Origin: Adiantum capillus-veneris
Lineage: Eukaryota; Streptophyta; Polypodiopsida; Polypodiales; Pteridaceae
Direction: 5' to 3'
Length of the DNA: 64,000 nucleotides
Assembly (NCBI GenBank): GCA_014529385.2
Contig: CM043964.1
Location: forward strand, 106,086,087-106,150,086
In this document: positions 1-11,200 of the stretch, piece after piece
Layout of the letters: the number at the start of each line of letters is the position of its first letter
How positions within the stretch are numbered: position 1 is the first letter of the stretch
Made by a program: the position numbers and the translations under genes
Notes under the pieces: generated by a model
The model's database searches: none
What the model was told of the DNA's origin: nothing
What the model saw: only the letters and a program-made list of their open reading frames with translations

Positions 1-630
1 AATCTCACCAGATTTGAACCCTAGTTATCTCGAATACAGTCGCGATAGACTAATAGGTCATAATCCAAAAGTGGGCGAAACTTAAGTTTATGAGTATCTA
101 TGTGTAGCTAATCTCTTTATCATTCCATAAAGCACTTGATTATTGAAAACAGACACTGTTTGTGCTACTTACAAGCAAAACAAGCTCGAGGAAGGATCGA
201 TCGCGATCAACTCAAAACGGTGAATGCGTAGCGTGGGCGCGTAGCTCTCGGAGAGACTACCACGATGGTGTGGTCGCGTCATGAATCCGGTGAGGGAGAA
301 GTGCGTAGCGAAGAGGATAAGACACACTCACTGTCTCTCTCTCCCTCCCTCTCAGACTCCTACGACACAGGATTAATATTCAAAATGTTATTCAAAAATG
401 GTTCTAAGGTGACTTTTATACTTTAGTCACCTTAGCTCAAAAATGTACATGGGGTTCTCTTACTCATTATTACAAAGTGGGAACAAATCTGAGTCCTGAC
501 TAACTGATTAATCTTTACATAACCCAGACGAATGGATCAAAATGATAAGACGTCTTTGACATAAAATGGGAATTTGATATGCTTTACAAGATGGGCTCAT
601 TACAACAGTTGGACCAATGGGGCTCCAACA
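1..630 (-). repeat. G1 3' LTR, partial
   Basis: Position 1 corresponds to 25819 in the other LTR, and the two copies run in parallel without indels to a shared end ...CTCCAACA (630 and 26448). The 9 differences are mostly transitions. The first 297 bp of the LTR lie left of the window. It contains a shortened copy of the element's palindrome (38-51) and the TATA hairpin (404-435). Confidence 0.95.
404..435 (-). promoter_or_regulatory. TATA motif in the loop of a perfect inverted repeat (G1 LTR)
   Basis: Arms CTAAGGTGACT and AGTCACCTTAG (11 bp, perfect) flank a 10-nt loop. Read on the element strand, the loop and adjacent arm give TATAAAAG. The same structure is unchanged in the 5' LTR at 26222-26253. 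A TATA-like TATAAAAG or GTATAAAA also occurs in both other gypsy LTRs of the window, so this is probably the LTR core promoter. The hairpin context is seen directly; promoter function is inferred. Confidence 0.6.
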
Positions 631-665
631 CTCCCCCCCTCCTAATTCATGTCTACCACGACATG
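631..665 (-). other. G1 3' polypurine tract plus adjacent hairpin
   Basis: On the element strand the tract AGGAGGGGGGGAG (631-643) abuts the LTR, as needed for plus-strand priming. Just upstream, 648-665 forms a hairpin with arms CATGTC and GACATG around a 6-nt loop. A very similar tract and flank occur internally at 7851-7885. Confidence 0.85.
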
Positions 666-678
666 ATTGTCTTTGTCT

Positions 679-3600
679 TCATTGTCGTTGTCGTCTTTCT
701 TGGTTGATTTGATGTAGAAACACATCATATCGCATAGACTCGCTTGCCATTAATGGGCCAAAATTTTTTGACTTGTACATGAAGAAGCCTGTGTAAAATA
801 CTTCTTCAAAGGTTTGGAGATGGTAGCTTGGAAGAAAAATTAGCCATTTGAAGTAGGCATACAATACTGGTTCTGTCGGTAGCCCACTTAGATCGTATGA
901 CAACTCTGAGATGCTTCTTTCACTATTCATATACTCTGATGTCCAGCTTTCTGAGAAGACTGTGAGACAGGCCAAAAATGTTCGAGCTATTTTATATAGC
1001 ATCTTACAGGATAGGTCGGAAGAGCCTTCGAATTCTGCGAAGGTGCCCTGTAGGGTTTTCACCATGTAAGAATCGGATATTCTCTCTCCCTCTGTTGGCC
1101 CTGACATTACTCGATAATTTAGCCATGTCAGATTTCTGCTCTGTAGTGCTTTATGTTGGTTGTAGGTGTGTGTTCGGGGAGTTGGGCAAAAAGTTATGTC
1201 ATTCCTCAGCTCAGGCGGTGTGTTGACTAAGTGGATCAGGTTATTAGGATGATCCAAGAGCCATTGACGCCTCCACTTTGGCTGGCTGTCTACTATTCTG
1301 CTTTGCTGTTCCCGATCCTGTACTTCTCCTTCAAACACCGGCACTTGTTCTTCTTTTTCGAGCTGCCGTTGATGTGTTAGAGTTTCGTAATTCAGCAGAG
1401 CATAGGGTAACATAGGTGCATTCCATTCCTTCCGTAGCTCTGTTGCTATTTAGCCCGATCTGGAAAGCCCTTGTAGCAACTCCTTTTCGAGTTGCATTGC
1501 CTTGTACCATATCATTTCTGTTTGTTTTTCCATCTGCTCGGCCAGCCTCTGCTCTTCCAATTTCGTGAGTGAATCTTCTTCTGTCTCTTGGTCTTTGGAG
1601 CCGGTTTGATCAGTCTGTGTATCTGGTGCCTCCTGTTCATCTGAATCTTCCTCGTACTCATCTTGACCCCCATATACTTCGGCGAGTCCAGCCAAATTTG
1701 TTGTTGCTTGCTCCAGGTGCACTCATACCTGTCCTTGGTGTTGCCCTGCAGTTTGTAGACTTGCGATTTGTGCGGCCATTGTTCTACTATTGATTTGTAG
1801 AGCTTGAAATTCCATTTCTTTTTGAGCGGCAGACTCCTCTAACTGTTTTAACCTGATGTGCAAGTTTTCATTTTCTTCCCTGAGTGATTTGGAAACAATG
1901 CTTTCCATTTCACTGTCAGGAGCTGGTCCTTGTTGTTGTTCACTTTGTAAGTCTGAAATTTGTCTTTGTAGTTGATCTTCTGTTCTAAGCGCACTTTTAG
2001 CAATCATTAAACGTTGTTTTCTTTCCAACTCCATCTCCCTTTTCAGTGCAGCCACTTCTTCTTTTGGGTGGACTACCCGTGGTGTTGGTAGCGACGTTTT
2101 TTGCTTCTTAGCTCGTTTGATTTCTCTTGCTTGTATATCTGTTACTGCTCTCAAATCTTTGACTTCAATTTGTAAGTCCTCGATCTTGCTTTTCTCCAGC
2201 GCATCTTGCTTTTCTTTTTTCAACTTTTGGATGTGTTCATCTCTGTCACTGACATCTTCAAGGAATACGTTTATTGTATCCTCACATATGGCATTGAAGA
2301 GTTCCGACTCCTGTAAATTGTCTTTGAGGAGATTTACTGTGCCTTTGAGCCCCAAGATCTCAGTATCTCTGATGTTGATTAGCTTTAGAGTGTCCTCCCT
2401 TTGCTCTTGCAGTCTCAGAACTTCCTCATGGGTTTTTTGTAACTTCATCTTGTTGGACCGGTTGTGATCAGCTAACCATTGACTGTGCAGTCTTGTTCTG
2501 TTTAGTATTGTCTCCATTGACTGCAAATCTTCATCTATAGTAGCTTCCAACTCAATTTCTTGAGAGGAGGAAGCTTTATCTTTAGTCTGATCCACCTCCT
2601 TTTGCTTGACTTTATCACTTTGTGATATGGTTCCAATGTTTGGGTGTCCATTTGTTCTTTCTTCTTCTTCTTCCTCTTCTTCTTCACTTGGAGGTGTGTG
2701 AACTCTGTCATCACGATGTGAACTTTCTGAATGCGAAGTAGAGTCAGAAGGTGGGCTAGATTGCCTCTCACTTGTATCTGGCCTTGGAGATGGCGGCGGT
2801 GTTTGCTAATCACGTGAAGTTGGCCTCAACTGATCTCTCAAAGTTTGGAGATCCTCCTCTTCTAGTAGCAATTCTGGTTCGTCCCTAGCATTTCTTTCAT
2901 GGATGTACCTCTCGAACCAATCCAACTCAAAAGCTGGGTTGTTTCTATTCTTCGTTCTCAGTGTGTAAGTGCTTCTAGAAGGTTTCCAAGTGGCGCCTAC
3001 ATCGCCTCGTAGAGATCTTTCTAGAGCAAATCCTTCTAGCATCCTTTCCATTTTTGCTATCTTCTGCAACCTGGTGTTGTTTTCCATTTTCGCTTTTCGC
3101 TTCTTTAGTCGGGCATCTTTCTCTTGGGTTCTTCTTTCTTCTTCCATCTTTTCTTGTGTACTTCTTGTTACTCTTTCCAGCTTGCGTCCTCCAATGGTGT
3201 TAATAGAGGCCGGTACTTTCGTTTGTGATCTGTCTTCAATATTCTCCCTTAATACCAGGCAGTCGTTCTGATGAGGGGCAGGTGGCAACTGATCTGCCGC
3301 GCCTATGGCATGGTATATTACTATGGTTAGGACTTCTCCTCCTGCAATGTAATTTGGTCTGTCTTGCCTTAGCTTTGTCATTTCTTCAAACAGATATGAC
3401 ACATGATCTATATAGAGCTCATGGGTCATTCCCATAGCCCATGTCAGTGTGGTTGAGATGCTCCTGTGTGGTGTAGTGTATCTTGGTAGTCTTTTGCTGT
3501 AGCTCAACAAACACTGACTGTAGATCTGTGTCAGTTCTCTTACTTCCGGGTTTGCTATGAGTTCGAAAGAAGGTAGTTTGGACTTTTGCAAGTAGATTGT

Positions 3601-4065
3601 GAGGTTTTTCCTTCTTTCTCTCATGTTGGCTCCTTGATCTGACAATTTCAATGCCTCTTTGATGATCTCTTTGGTGATCTGGTTCTCCATCACTTCGTTA
3701 TCCATGCCTCCCACTCTGCAAGTTCCATCTTCTTGGATAGTCTCTATTAGATGTTGTACCCTCTTGAAATCTATCCCTACTGGTGGTAGTGATACAAAGT
3801 TCCACAAGCCAACTTTTTTGAGCCATGACCTTTGCGGTGATCTTTTCAAGTAATTCTCTGCCTCCTTGGGAATCATCACTGTATCCACTAAGTTTCTTTT
3901 GTCATCCACATATGAACCTTGATAGATCTGAAAGGTTGCTGCCTGTTGCACATCTGCAGGTATCCAGGTGGCTGCTGGCTTTAAGGAATTGGGTAGAAGT
4001 GCATAGGGTACTGCACCTTCCGTTGCCAGGTTCTTGCCTTTTCTTTTTCCCGGAGAAGCCTCCAT
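679..4065 (-). pseudogene. G1 accessory ORF (aORF), about 1,128 codons, unknown function
   Basis: One reading frame runs from ATG 4065 to TGA 679-681, interrupted only by TAG (2806-2808), TGA (1723-1725) and TAA (1450-1452). Parts in order: N-terminal domain (about residues 1-320) containing RYTTP and YHAIG motifs; a basic Lys/Arg-rich segment; a Ser/Pro linker with a run of eight Glu; a long heptad-like coiled coil (about 495-780); an acidic linker; and a C-terminal domain (about 872-1128) with TWLNY, MVKTL, MLYKI, YDLSG and FYTGFF. G2 has the same order at 43243-34162 with the same motifs. The position between pol and the 3' LTR matches env-like or extra ORFs of plant gypsy elements, but I see no signal peptide or membrane segment. 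It could be a structural or regulatory protein; the family is not recognised. Only 48 bp separate its stop from the LTR. Confidence 0.8.
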
Positions 4066-4090
4066 AGATCCTGTATTCACAATTAACAGT
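4066..4090 (-). other. Candidate 3' splice site just before the G1 aORF start
   Basis: On the element strand, TTAAC- and TTAAT-type branch-like sequences are followed by ...AATACAG, then GATCT and the ATG. G2 has the equivalent ...CTGAACAG, GAGCC, ATG. Known env-like and extra ORFs of LTR elements are often expressed from spliced RNA. Splicing here is inferred from the paired pattern only. Confidence 0.35.
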
Positions 4091-4264
4091 TAATGCACAA
4101 ACATAGTACTACTCTCCTAAATTGATTATTACTTAATCATGCATCTAGATGAGCCTTCTTTTCCCAAGATTAGTTAAGGTAAAATGTTAGCAGATAGACA
4201 AGCTCTTCCATTGTGCGACTTTGGCGGCTTCAAATTGATGTTGTTGGTGAAGGAGAACAAGTCC

Positions 4265-5103
4265 AAATGCCTTGAAATTTGGTGTGGTGTATGCTCACAA
4301 GGCATGTAAGATCACTCTATAAGCCCACGCTCAAAATCTGTTCATTTGCAGCTTTTGCTCAGTCTATCGCGATAGACTAACCTTTTTTTGACCAAGGTCC
4401 TATTTTGCAGTTGTGCCTCCACCAATTGGTTTCCCATACCTTGCACATGATCTGATCGCATTTTCACCTCAAATGAATGTCAAGTGACCCCTTTTTAGAT
4501 CAACTCCCACTTTTCCAGATTCCTGCCAAGGAGATGTTGGTCTATCTCCTTCATTTTGTGTTGTTTTGGGCTCAAACTTACTGGGTGGTCCTCTTGCATC
4601 ATGTTGAAGACAACTGATAATTCAAATTTTTGATAAGATGGTCCAGTATCCCTCTGCTTAGTCTATCGCGATAGACTGGTACTTAGTGACAATTTGTCAT
4701 TTTTTGGCTCTGTGACCATGTGTCTGCCTTCTCCCAGTTGATGCAAGGTTTCTTGACCCCTCACATGAGAATTTTACCTGTCTGCCCTTGAGATGTCCTG
4801 TTCTGACTCTGAGTTGTCTGCATGTCTTTCTCAGCTTGCCATATGAGTCCATCTTGTCACCAAATTTGGTGTACTGCCTTCATGTGATTCCCCAAGTCTA
4901 GCTTGTAAAAATTTTGAAAAGTCTTTCCCCCAATAATTGGTGTAGCAAGTCTATCGTGATAGACTAAGTTTTTTGGCTAGAAAAGATCCTTCTTGCACTT
5001 TGACTTGATATTGGTGGTTAATAATCCTTGTTAGCACCCCTCATGAAGCTAAAGTCAAAATTTCACTTGTCTAAGTGTAAATTCAAGTCTATCGCGATAG
5101 ACT
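4265..5103. promoter_or_regulatory. Palindrome array upstream of the G1 aORF
   Basis: Four copies of the 18-bp palindrome AGTCTATCGCGATAGACT lie at 4361-4378, 4660-4677, 4948-4965 (one change, CGTG) and 5086-5103, spaced 299, 288 and 138 bp. A 22-nt block starting AAATGCCTTGAA (4265-4286) lies 96 bp before the first palindrome. The same block at 24348 lies 96 bp before the leader palindrome at 24444. The array is therefore homologous to the gag leader. Likely a protein-binding or hairpin site; function is inferred. Confidence 0.75.
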
Positions 5104-7674
5104 AGCACTTGGTCATTTTTACCAGTTTTTTTTCTTGATGTTAGTTGACCACCATGGTTTTAATAGGCCCTCCTAGACACACACATCAAGTTTTAATAAA
5201 TTTAGCAGAGTGTACTCCCTGTTTGCAGCACTTAGCTGGTCCTGGAGTCGAAGTAGACCACTTAGGTGATGGTTGCAGTTCCTTTTGGTCATTGTATGAT
5301 TCCAGTTGTCTTTTATTTCCTTTTGACCTTCCATCCAAGCAGTCAGTTGTTGTTTTGGTGTTTACAACACCAAGAACGACCATTTGGACATCCTTCTGGT
5401 CTGTTGCCGGCATTTGCCCTAGTGGAAGAGCTTTTTTCCCGAGTGGACACATTCCATCTCGTAGTTGACCTCTTTTGGATGTACCTTGTTGAATTTGGTG
5501 TCATTTGTCACTTGGTCGGCCCTTTAGAGTATCGTGACGCTTTGTGCGTTTTTCGTCAGATAGGGACTTTAGGATTCGTTTTGACGAACTTTTTCATAGT
5601 CTAACCCTTCAGTCGGTTTGTCGAGGTTATTGGCTTGTTGTGTATGAATTTTGGCTCATTTCCGATCACCTTGGTTTAGTTGCCCTTTTGCAGGTCCTGT
5701 GAAATTAGGGTTTTCTGAGCGGCTTCCTTCACACTTTCCGAGGTCATAGGCTCGATCCCTACGCTATAGGCATTGTGCCTTTCAATTTTGGTTCCATTTG
5801 GTGGCCTCTAGGTCTCCCTAACAACCGGTCTACCGTATGTGTGCACAGGTTGTGATTGTGATGCCAATGAAGTTTTGCGACTAACTGAAGTAAACAACAC
5901 TTAGAGTCAGTGTTGACGAGCATACCTCTCATATCTGATGTCGATCTGGTGACCGTGCGCAATGGATGAGCTCCTGGAAGTCTCAACTGCTATAGGGAGC
6001 TATCTCTCTCACTATGGAAAATGACTCAAATGAGGGATTTCTAGCCTAGCCTCTCTATATGTAATTGAGACTCCGGCACCAAATTTTCCAATCTTTTATC
6101 TGTGGTTATAACTTTTTGCGAGATGCGGTTTAGGCTCGCAAATTTCTTGATTTGGACTTCGGTTGCTCCAGTTTTACCAGTTTTGTAGATTTCTCCTGTT
6201 GGAGGTCCCTTCATGACGGTGGTCATTATGCCCTGTCACCTTTGCAGTCCCTATTTTTTCTGTGTCTTCTTTACCTTGCTTTGATCAGGTGTCTCTTCTT
6301 TTGTGTTTCCATCTGGATTACATATTTTTTTCTATAATTTTTGCTAGAAAATGGCTAAAATAAAGCAAATAAATCCCAAAATAACCCGAAAATAGCAATT
6401 CTAACCTAGAAAAATACCAATGAAAAGCAAAACACTTTGTAGCTCACTTTTCTCTTGTCTATGTACAAACTCGCTCATTATCGTTGTGGGCGGGATGAAA
6501 ACACACACAGCGCCTCTATAACGACCCGACACACACTCTTGGGAAGATACACACACACACTATGGGGCACCACTCGGCTTACACAACACACCTGGCCGAG
6601 ACAGGGAACACACCTCTGGAGTGAGAGGAGAGAGACTATCCACTTGCCCACTCCACACAGACACACACACACACACACACCCAAAAAACTCAGCTCAAAA
6701 GAGGAGAATTTCTGATGTTTAGATACAAATGAGCTTGGACCAACACCAATGGGGCAAACAGCTCACACAATATGGGTAAAATAAGCCAGATACAATCACA
6801 AACTGGAGCAGAAACTTCGCTCATAGGAGAAACTTACACAGAAAAACAGCAGGAAAAGAGTGAGGAATTTGGCAAAATGGACAGCGCCATCGCGTCCGGA
6901 ACGGCCCAAAACCCCAGTCTACAATGTCAAAGTGCTCAAATCCGACCTCGGATGAGCAGTTTACGGCCAAAACAGGCTCCAAAATGAGCAAAAACACAGC
7001 TGCGGCTGTTCCTCCTCTCTTCTCCACGTTTTTTCTGGTCTTCTCTCAGTTTTTTCAGTTCCCACACTTAGCTTTATTACTTGGGCACCCTTGGCCTTTT
7101 AGATGACCTCAAACGGACCCCAAACAGGCCAAAAACTGACCTCGCAGTGCATAGTTGTCACCTTTTTGCATCATTCGCACACCTGGCACTCAGCTTTTTT
7201 CCAATAATGCATCTCACCACCACGTGAAGTGGCCCCAAAAATTGGTCCTAATGATGACCTTTCTGCATAACTCTCACAAGAAAACACCCACGTTGTGTCC
7301 GTCCTCATCCACGTGCAAATATTGACCTCGTTCGCCCTCCTGACGCCACTAGATGCCATCTGACGCACCTGCTGACCTCACGTCGTCGGCCCGCGGATAG
7401 CTTCCTCGAGAAGTTTTACGCGCCAACAACTCCTCTTTATTATAGAAAAAACACAGTGGTACTGGTAATAGTGAAAATCGATGCAATATGTACATGCTGT
7501 CCTACCTGTACACATGTGGGCCCCACATAACCACCTGGCTCTGGAAAATGGGCAATCCTTTATTTGATGCACCATGCATGTGTATGTACATATGCGCAAT
7601 CCTTTGCTCCAAAAAACTCCTGACATCGTCATCCTTGGCCTATTTTTTGACATTTTCTGGCCAGATTTGACTCT
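5104..7674. other. Long non-coding spacer of G1
   Basis: About 2.6 kb between the aORF leader and the conserved TATA-like box contains no supported gene. ORFs of 60-112 codons on both strands show no family resemblance. It includes scattered CA tracts around 6500-6690 and otherwise low-complexity T-rich text. No terminal repeats or target duplication were found that would mark a separate insertion. Confidence 0.6.
6661..6680. repeat. (AC)10 microsatellite
   Basis: Ten uninterrupted AC units, with shorter AC runs nearby at about 6520-6560. A simple repeat inside the G1 spacer. Confidence 0.9.
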
Positions 7675-7691
7675 CTTTATAGTCTATACAC
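7675..7691 (-). promoter_or_regulatory. Conserved TATA-like box in the pol-aORF spacer (G1)
   Basis: Element-strand text GTGTATAGACTATAAAG. G2 has GTGTATATACTATAAAA at the equivalent place (45211-45227), 15 of 17 identical although the surrounding spacer is largely unalignable by eye. It is followed on the plus strand in both by a GGGCAT...AATCACACA block. Could be an internal promoter for aORF RNA; inferred. Confidence 0.4.
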
Positions 7692-7850
7692 ATCCCTAGG
7701 GGCTCATGAATGATGATTTGGTCCCCAATTCTGATTAATTACGAGGGCATATTCTTTTTCCAAAAATCACACAATAAAACACAAAAATGGTTGAAAAATT
7801 GCTCACAAACATTGCCCTCTAATATATGACATGAGTCCGCATTTGGAATG

Positions 7851-7885
7851 CCTCCCCCCCTCCTAGTTGGAGTCCTCCCGGACGA
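7851..7885 (-). other. Internal polypurine tract of G1
   Basis: Element strand CTAGGAGGGGGGGAGG, nearly identical to the 3' PPT, with a downstream-matching flank that also resembles the 3' PPT flank. G2 keeps it as CTAGGAGGGGTGGAAGG (45382-45398). It sits just after the pol tail, so it may prime a second plus strand (a central PPT) or mark an ancestral element end. Confidence 0.55.
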
Positions 7886-8027
7886 CAGGGTATCGTCAAG
7901 GGTATGTGTTGTGCATGGGTTTGAACTCGTGCTAATGCAGGCCTTGTAATATAGCCCTATATGCATGTGCAGTCAATGCATATAGAAAGAATTTATGTGG
8001 TGCAGGAGGAAGGTATAAGTGATTCGC

Positions 8028-9896
8028 TTATTGGCATTTGTCGTTAAGGCTTCCTGTGGTAGCTTGAGTTGGTTGGCAGATTTTCTTTGCAAGGAGTAGT
8101 TGTAGATCTGCCGCTCTTTGTTCGATTGTTTTCGACTGGTTTTGAATTGGCGTATGTGGTTCCTTTGAAGTCGATATTGTCGTATCTGGTGGAACATTCT
8201 TTCTTTCTGCCTTGATGACTTGGGTCTTAGACATCCTTGTAGTTTTTGTTGTTGATTCTGTTTGTTTCCTCGTGCTGTTTGCATGATGTTGCATGACCTT
8301 GACAGTTGTAGATAACTGCTCGTTTGTCATCTTTGGCCGCCCTTCTTGTGTTGTTGGTTCGTTTTGAATTGGCAATTTTGGCCGTCATACCAATATAGTC
8401 CGTTGCGTATTTGACAGATTGACTATGTTTCTTTGAAGTTTTGCTGGCTTTCGGTGTTTTGTCTGTTCTTCTGACTCCTTTTTTATAGGAATTAAGCTAT
8501 CGTGCCTTATCCAAACTTTGTATTTCCTCTTTTGATGTAATTGTGCCTCGGTCATCTCTGTACGTCGTACCCAAACTTGCCTGGTTCCCTGCATGGTTGC
8601 TGATTTTTGATAAGACGTTGCTGGACTTGTAAACTTTGTTTGTTGTTGGGTAGATCTTTGCGGTTGTATTGACTTTTGTTTCCTCCTTGACATGAATTGG
8701 TTATATGATAAGAAGGGTTCTGAAAAGTTTTCCTTTCTGAACAGTGCCTCATTAGTATCCAAATCAATGAATATCGTGTTAGCTTTCATCCATGACACTG
8801 CTAAGATACACGGCGTTGCTGATCTACTTGGTGGCAGTACATGGAATTTTGTAGTGTACGGGTGTGCCTGCACTGTGATTGGTATTATAATAGACCACAA
8901 CGTGGTCACCTCATCACCCGATGCTACTTTCAACCGGTGTGTCTCAGGGATCGTCTTCATTGGTCCAAGTTTCTGAAAGAGCTCAAAGCTGATGACACTC
9001 ATTTTTTCTCCAGTGTCAAGCAATGCATAGATTTCAACTTGTTTTGTGCCTGCATAAGCTTTTATGTAAGGACTACACCATGTATCTTCCAAGTCGTCCA
9101 GGATGCTATCGTCTTGAGCCCTAAGGTCTGTCATGGTCTTTTCTAATTCGGCGCTTTGTATATCCGCTTCGACCGTTTGGGATGTTGAAAGAGGATATTC
9201 GTCATTCATCATTGGGGTGACCATGTTTATTGTCCTGAGAAACTGCTTTCGTTTAGCAATCCGTTCTTTTGCTTTTTGTTGTGCCTGGTCCTGAATTCTT
9301 TGTTGTTCCTGTCTATAGGTTTTTCCATAATGCAGTTGAAACAACATTTCCGGTGTTAAAGGTAGATGATATTTTTTTAAACGACACCCACTAATCCAGT
9401 TCGGCATTTCTTTTCCATCTAGTGTCGACAGTTTTACTGCTCCGCTGGACGATATTTCTTGGATCAAATAAGGCCCCATTCCGCTTTTCTTTAGCTTTTT
9501 GGCATGTTGTTTAAGGGTGTATACTAAGACATAGTCTCCCGTTTTAAAGTCCTTGTTCTTGACATGTTTGTCAAAAAACTCTTTCTGTTGTCTTTTTTTT
9601 TTTGCATATATGGCCGCTACAGCATTGAGTCGTAACTCATCTAATTTTTCAAGGTCCTCTAAACGTTCTGTAAGTTCATGTCCCGTCCAGTCCAATTTTT
9701 TGGCTACCCTTAGTGTGGGGATCAAAAAGTCAATAGGCAATATTGCATTTAACCCATATACCATATTAAATGGTGTAGCATTGAGTGTTGTTTTATATGT
9801 AACTCGATAAGCCCACAATGCCGAATAGAGCATTTGATCCCAATCTGTTCTTGTTTCACTAACCAGTTTGGTAAGAACCTGGTTAGAACCGTGCAC
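8028..9896 (-). pseudogene. G1 pol C-terminus: integrase C-terminal domain, second retropepsin (PR2), WVxK tail
   Basis: The frame continues the integrase after a short tandem-duplication frameshift near 9880. It has a GPY/F-like integrase C-terminal domain (GMGPYLIQEI; ISGCRLKKY), a charged linker, then a second clan AA aspartic protease domain. That domain has ALLDTGEKMSVIS (near 9005-9030), an ASGDE flap-like strand, and ILAVSWM followed by IDLD, the usual order of the fold. After it comes a basic tail with VWVRR and VWIRH. A TGA at 8385-8387 splits off the last 115 codons. G2 carries the same domain (46120-46731), so this is not a chance fusion. The role is unknown: a second maturation protease, or a dimer partner for PR1. 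Confidence 0.82.
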
Positions 9897-11194
9897 AATA
9901 TTTTGTTGGTCGCTTCCGCTTGGCCATTGGCTTGTGGATGATAGGGTGCAGATTTGCGATGAATTACCATAAACTCATTTAAGAGATGTTGGATAACTTC
10001 ATTTACAAAGTGTGTCCCTCTATCACTCACCAGCTCGATTGGAAGGCCATAACGTGTAAACACATATTCATATAAGAATTGTGCCGTGGTTCTAGCGTCT
10101 GCTTTCGTTGTGGCTTTTGCTTCCACCCATTTGGTCATGTAGTCTGTGGCTACTATGATATATTGTGCTTGTGAACGATACGCTGGTGGAGTGATAGGAC
10201 CAACAAAGTCCAATCCCCATTTAGCGAATGCTCGAGCACTCATCATTGGTCTTAAGGGCATTTCGTCTCTTTTAACTGGTACCTTAGTGCGTTGACATTC
10301 ATCACACCTTTTCACGAATTCTACTGCATCTTGAATCATGGTCGGCCACCATATACCTGCAACCATAATGATTTTTACGGTTCTCTCTGCTGAAAAATGA
10401 CCTCCTGCTATGCCTGCATGAGCTTGTTCCAATAATGGAAAGTAGTCATTTTCATGAGGTACTAACCTCAGTTGGTCATTAGTTCCTCTTTTATACAATT
10501 GGTCACTAATGAGGGTATACCTATTCGCTTCGATTTGTAGAGCCTTTTGTCTGGCTTTAGACCAATCTCCTGGAAGCTCCTTATTAGTCAAATATTCCAC
10601 AATAGCATGACTCCATGCGGGTGCTACTGTCACTTGGTATAATGTGGCATAATCCACAGTGGTATTGGATGTGCAAAAGTCACATTTCTTGATGTAATTT
10701 GCTACATCGCCTGCCATTCCTGGCCAATACACTCCAAGTCTTCTTAATTGTTCATACATCATTTGATTTCCTCTATGGAATCCCCCTGTTTGTGTGTGGG
10801 CCTCCTCTAGATACGCTTCGTACTCCTCTGGGCCTATACACAACCTTAGAATCATATCATTTCCATGATGGTACATTCTTCCCGCAAGCATTGTGTAATT
10901 TCGTGCTTGTCTAACGTCTTCCACCGTGTGTTTGTCGTCAAGATTCATTCCATATGTCAGCAACGGAATAATTTGCTCTGACCATTTCGGTATCATCTCT
11001 ATATTAAACAGGTATGCGTCTGGGAGATCATCATCTACCCCGGTAGCTTTTTCGCCATGTAGTAGTCGAGAAAGGTGTTCTGCTCTTTGATGCGTTTTTC
11101 CTTTCTTAACTACTACCATAAAATCAAACTCCAGTAACACAATGAACCATCTTACAATTCGTCCCATGTTACAAGGTTTGTTTACTAAGTACAA
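9897..11194 (-). pseudogene. G1 integrase with two H2C2 modules and DDE core
   Basis: Joined to RNase H in frame across a TAG at 11201-11203. Two successive zinc-binding modules are visible: AH...GGFH...CDFC (about 10800-10671) and AH...GGHF...CDEC (about 10426-10288). Each is preceded by an L-Y-(R/K/H)-x-G linker. The catalytic core follows: GLDFVGP, SDRGTHF, and E in NGQAEATNK, so the D, D and E are all present. Normal Ty3/gypsy integrases have one H2C2 module. A roughly 11-bp tandem duplication near 9880 shifts the frame into the C-terminal segment. Confidence 0.9.
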
Positions 11195-11200
11195 GAGTGC

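Noticed and set aside
679-4065. aORF as an envelope (env-like) gene
   Set aside because: The position fits, but no signal peptide, transmembrane segment or fusion-like stretch is visible, and the middle is a long charged coiled coil.
4361-5103. Palindrome array as a CRISPR or a bacterial operator
   Set aside because: Spacing is about 290 bp, the copies sit in a eukaryotic retrotransposon, and there are no unique short spacers or cas genes.
5145-5604. Plus-strand ORFs of 107 and 112 codons in the G1 spacer
   Set aside because: Overlapping frames with hydrophobic, low-information sequence and no homologue in the G2 spacer.
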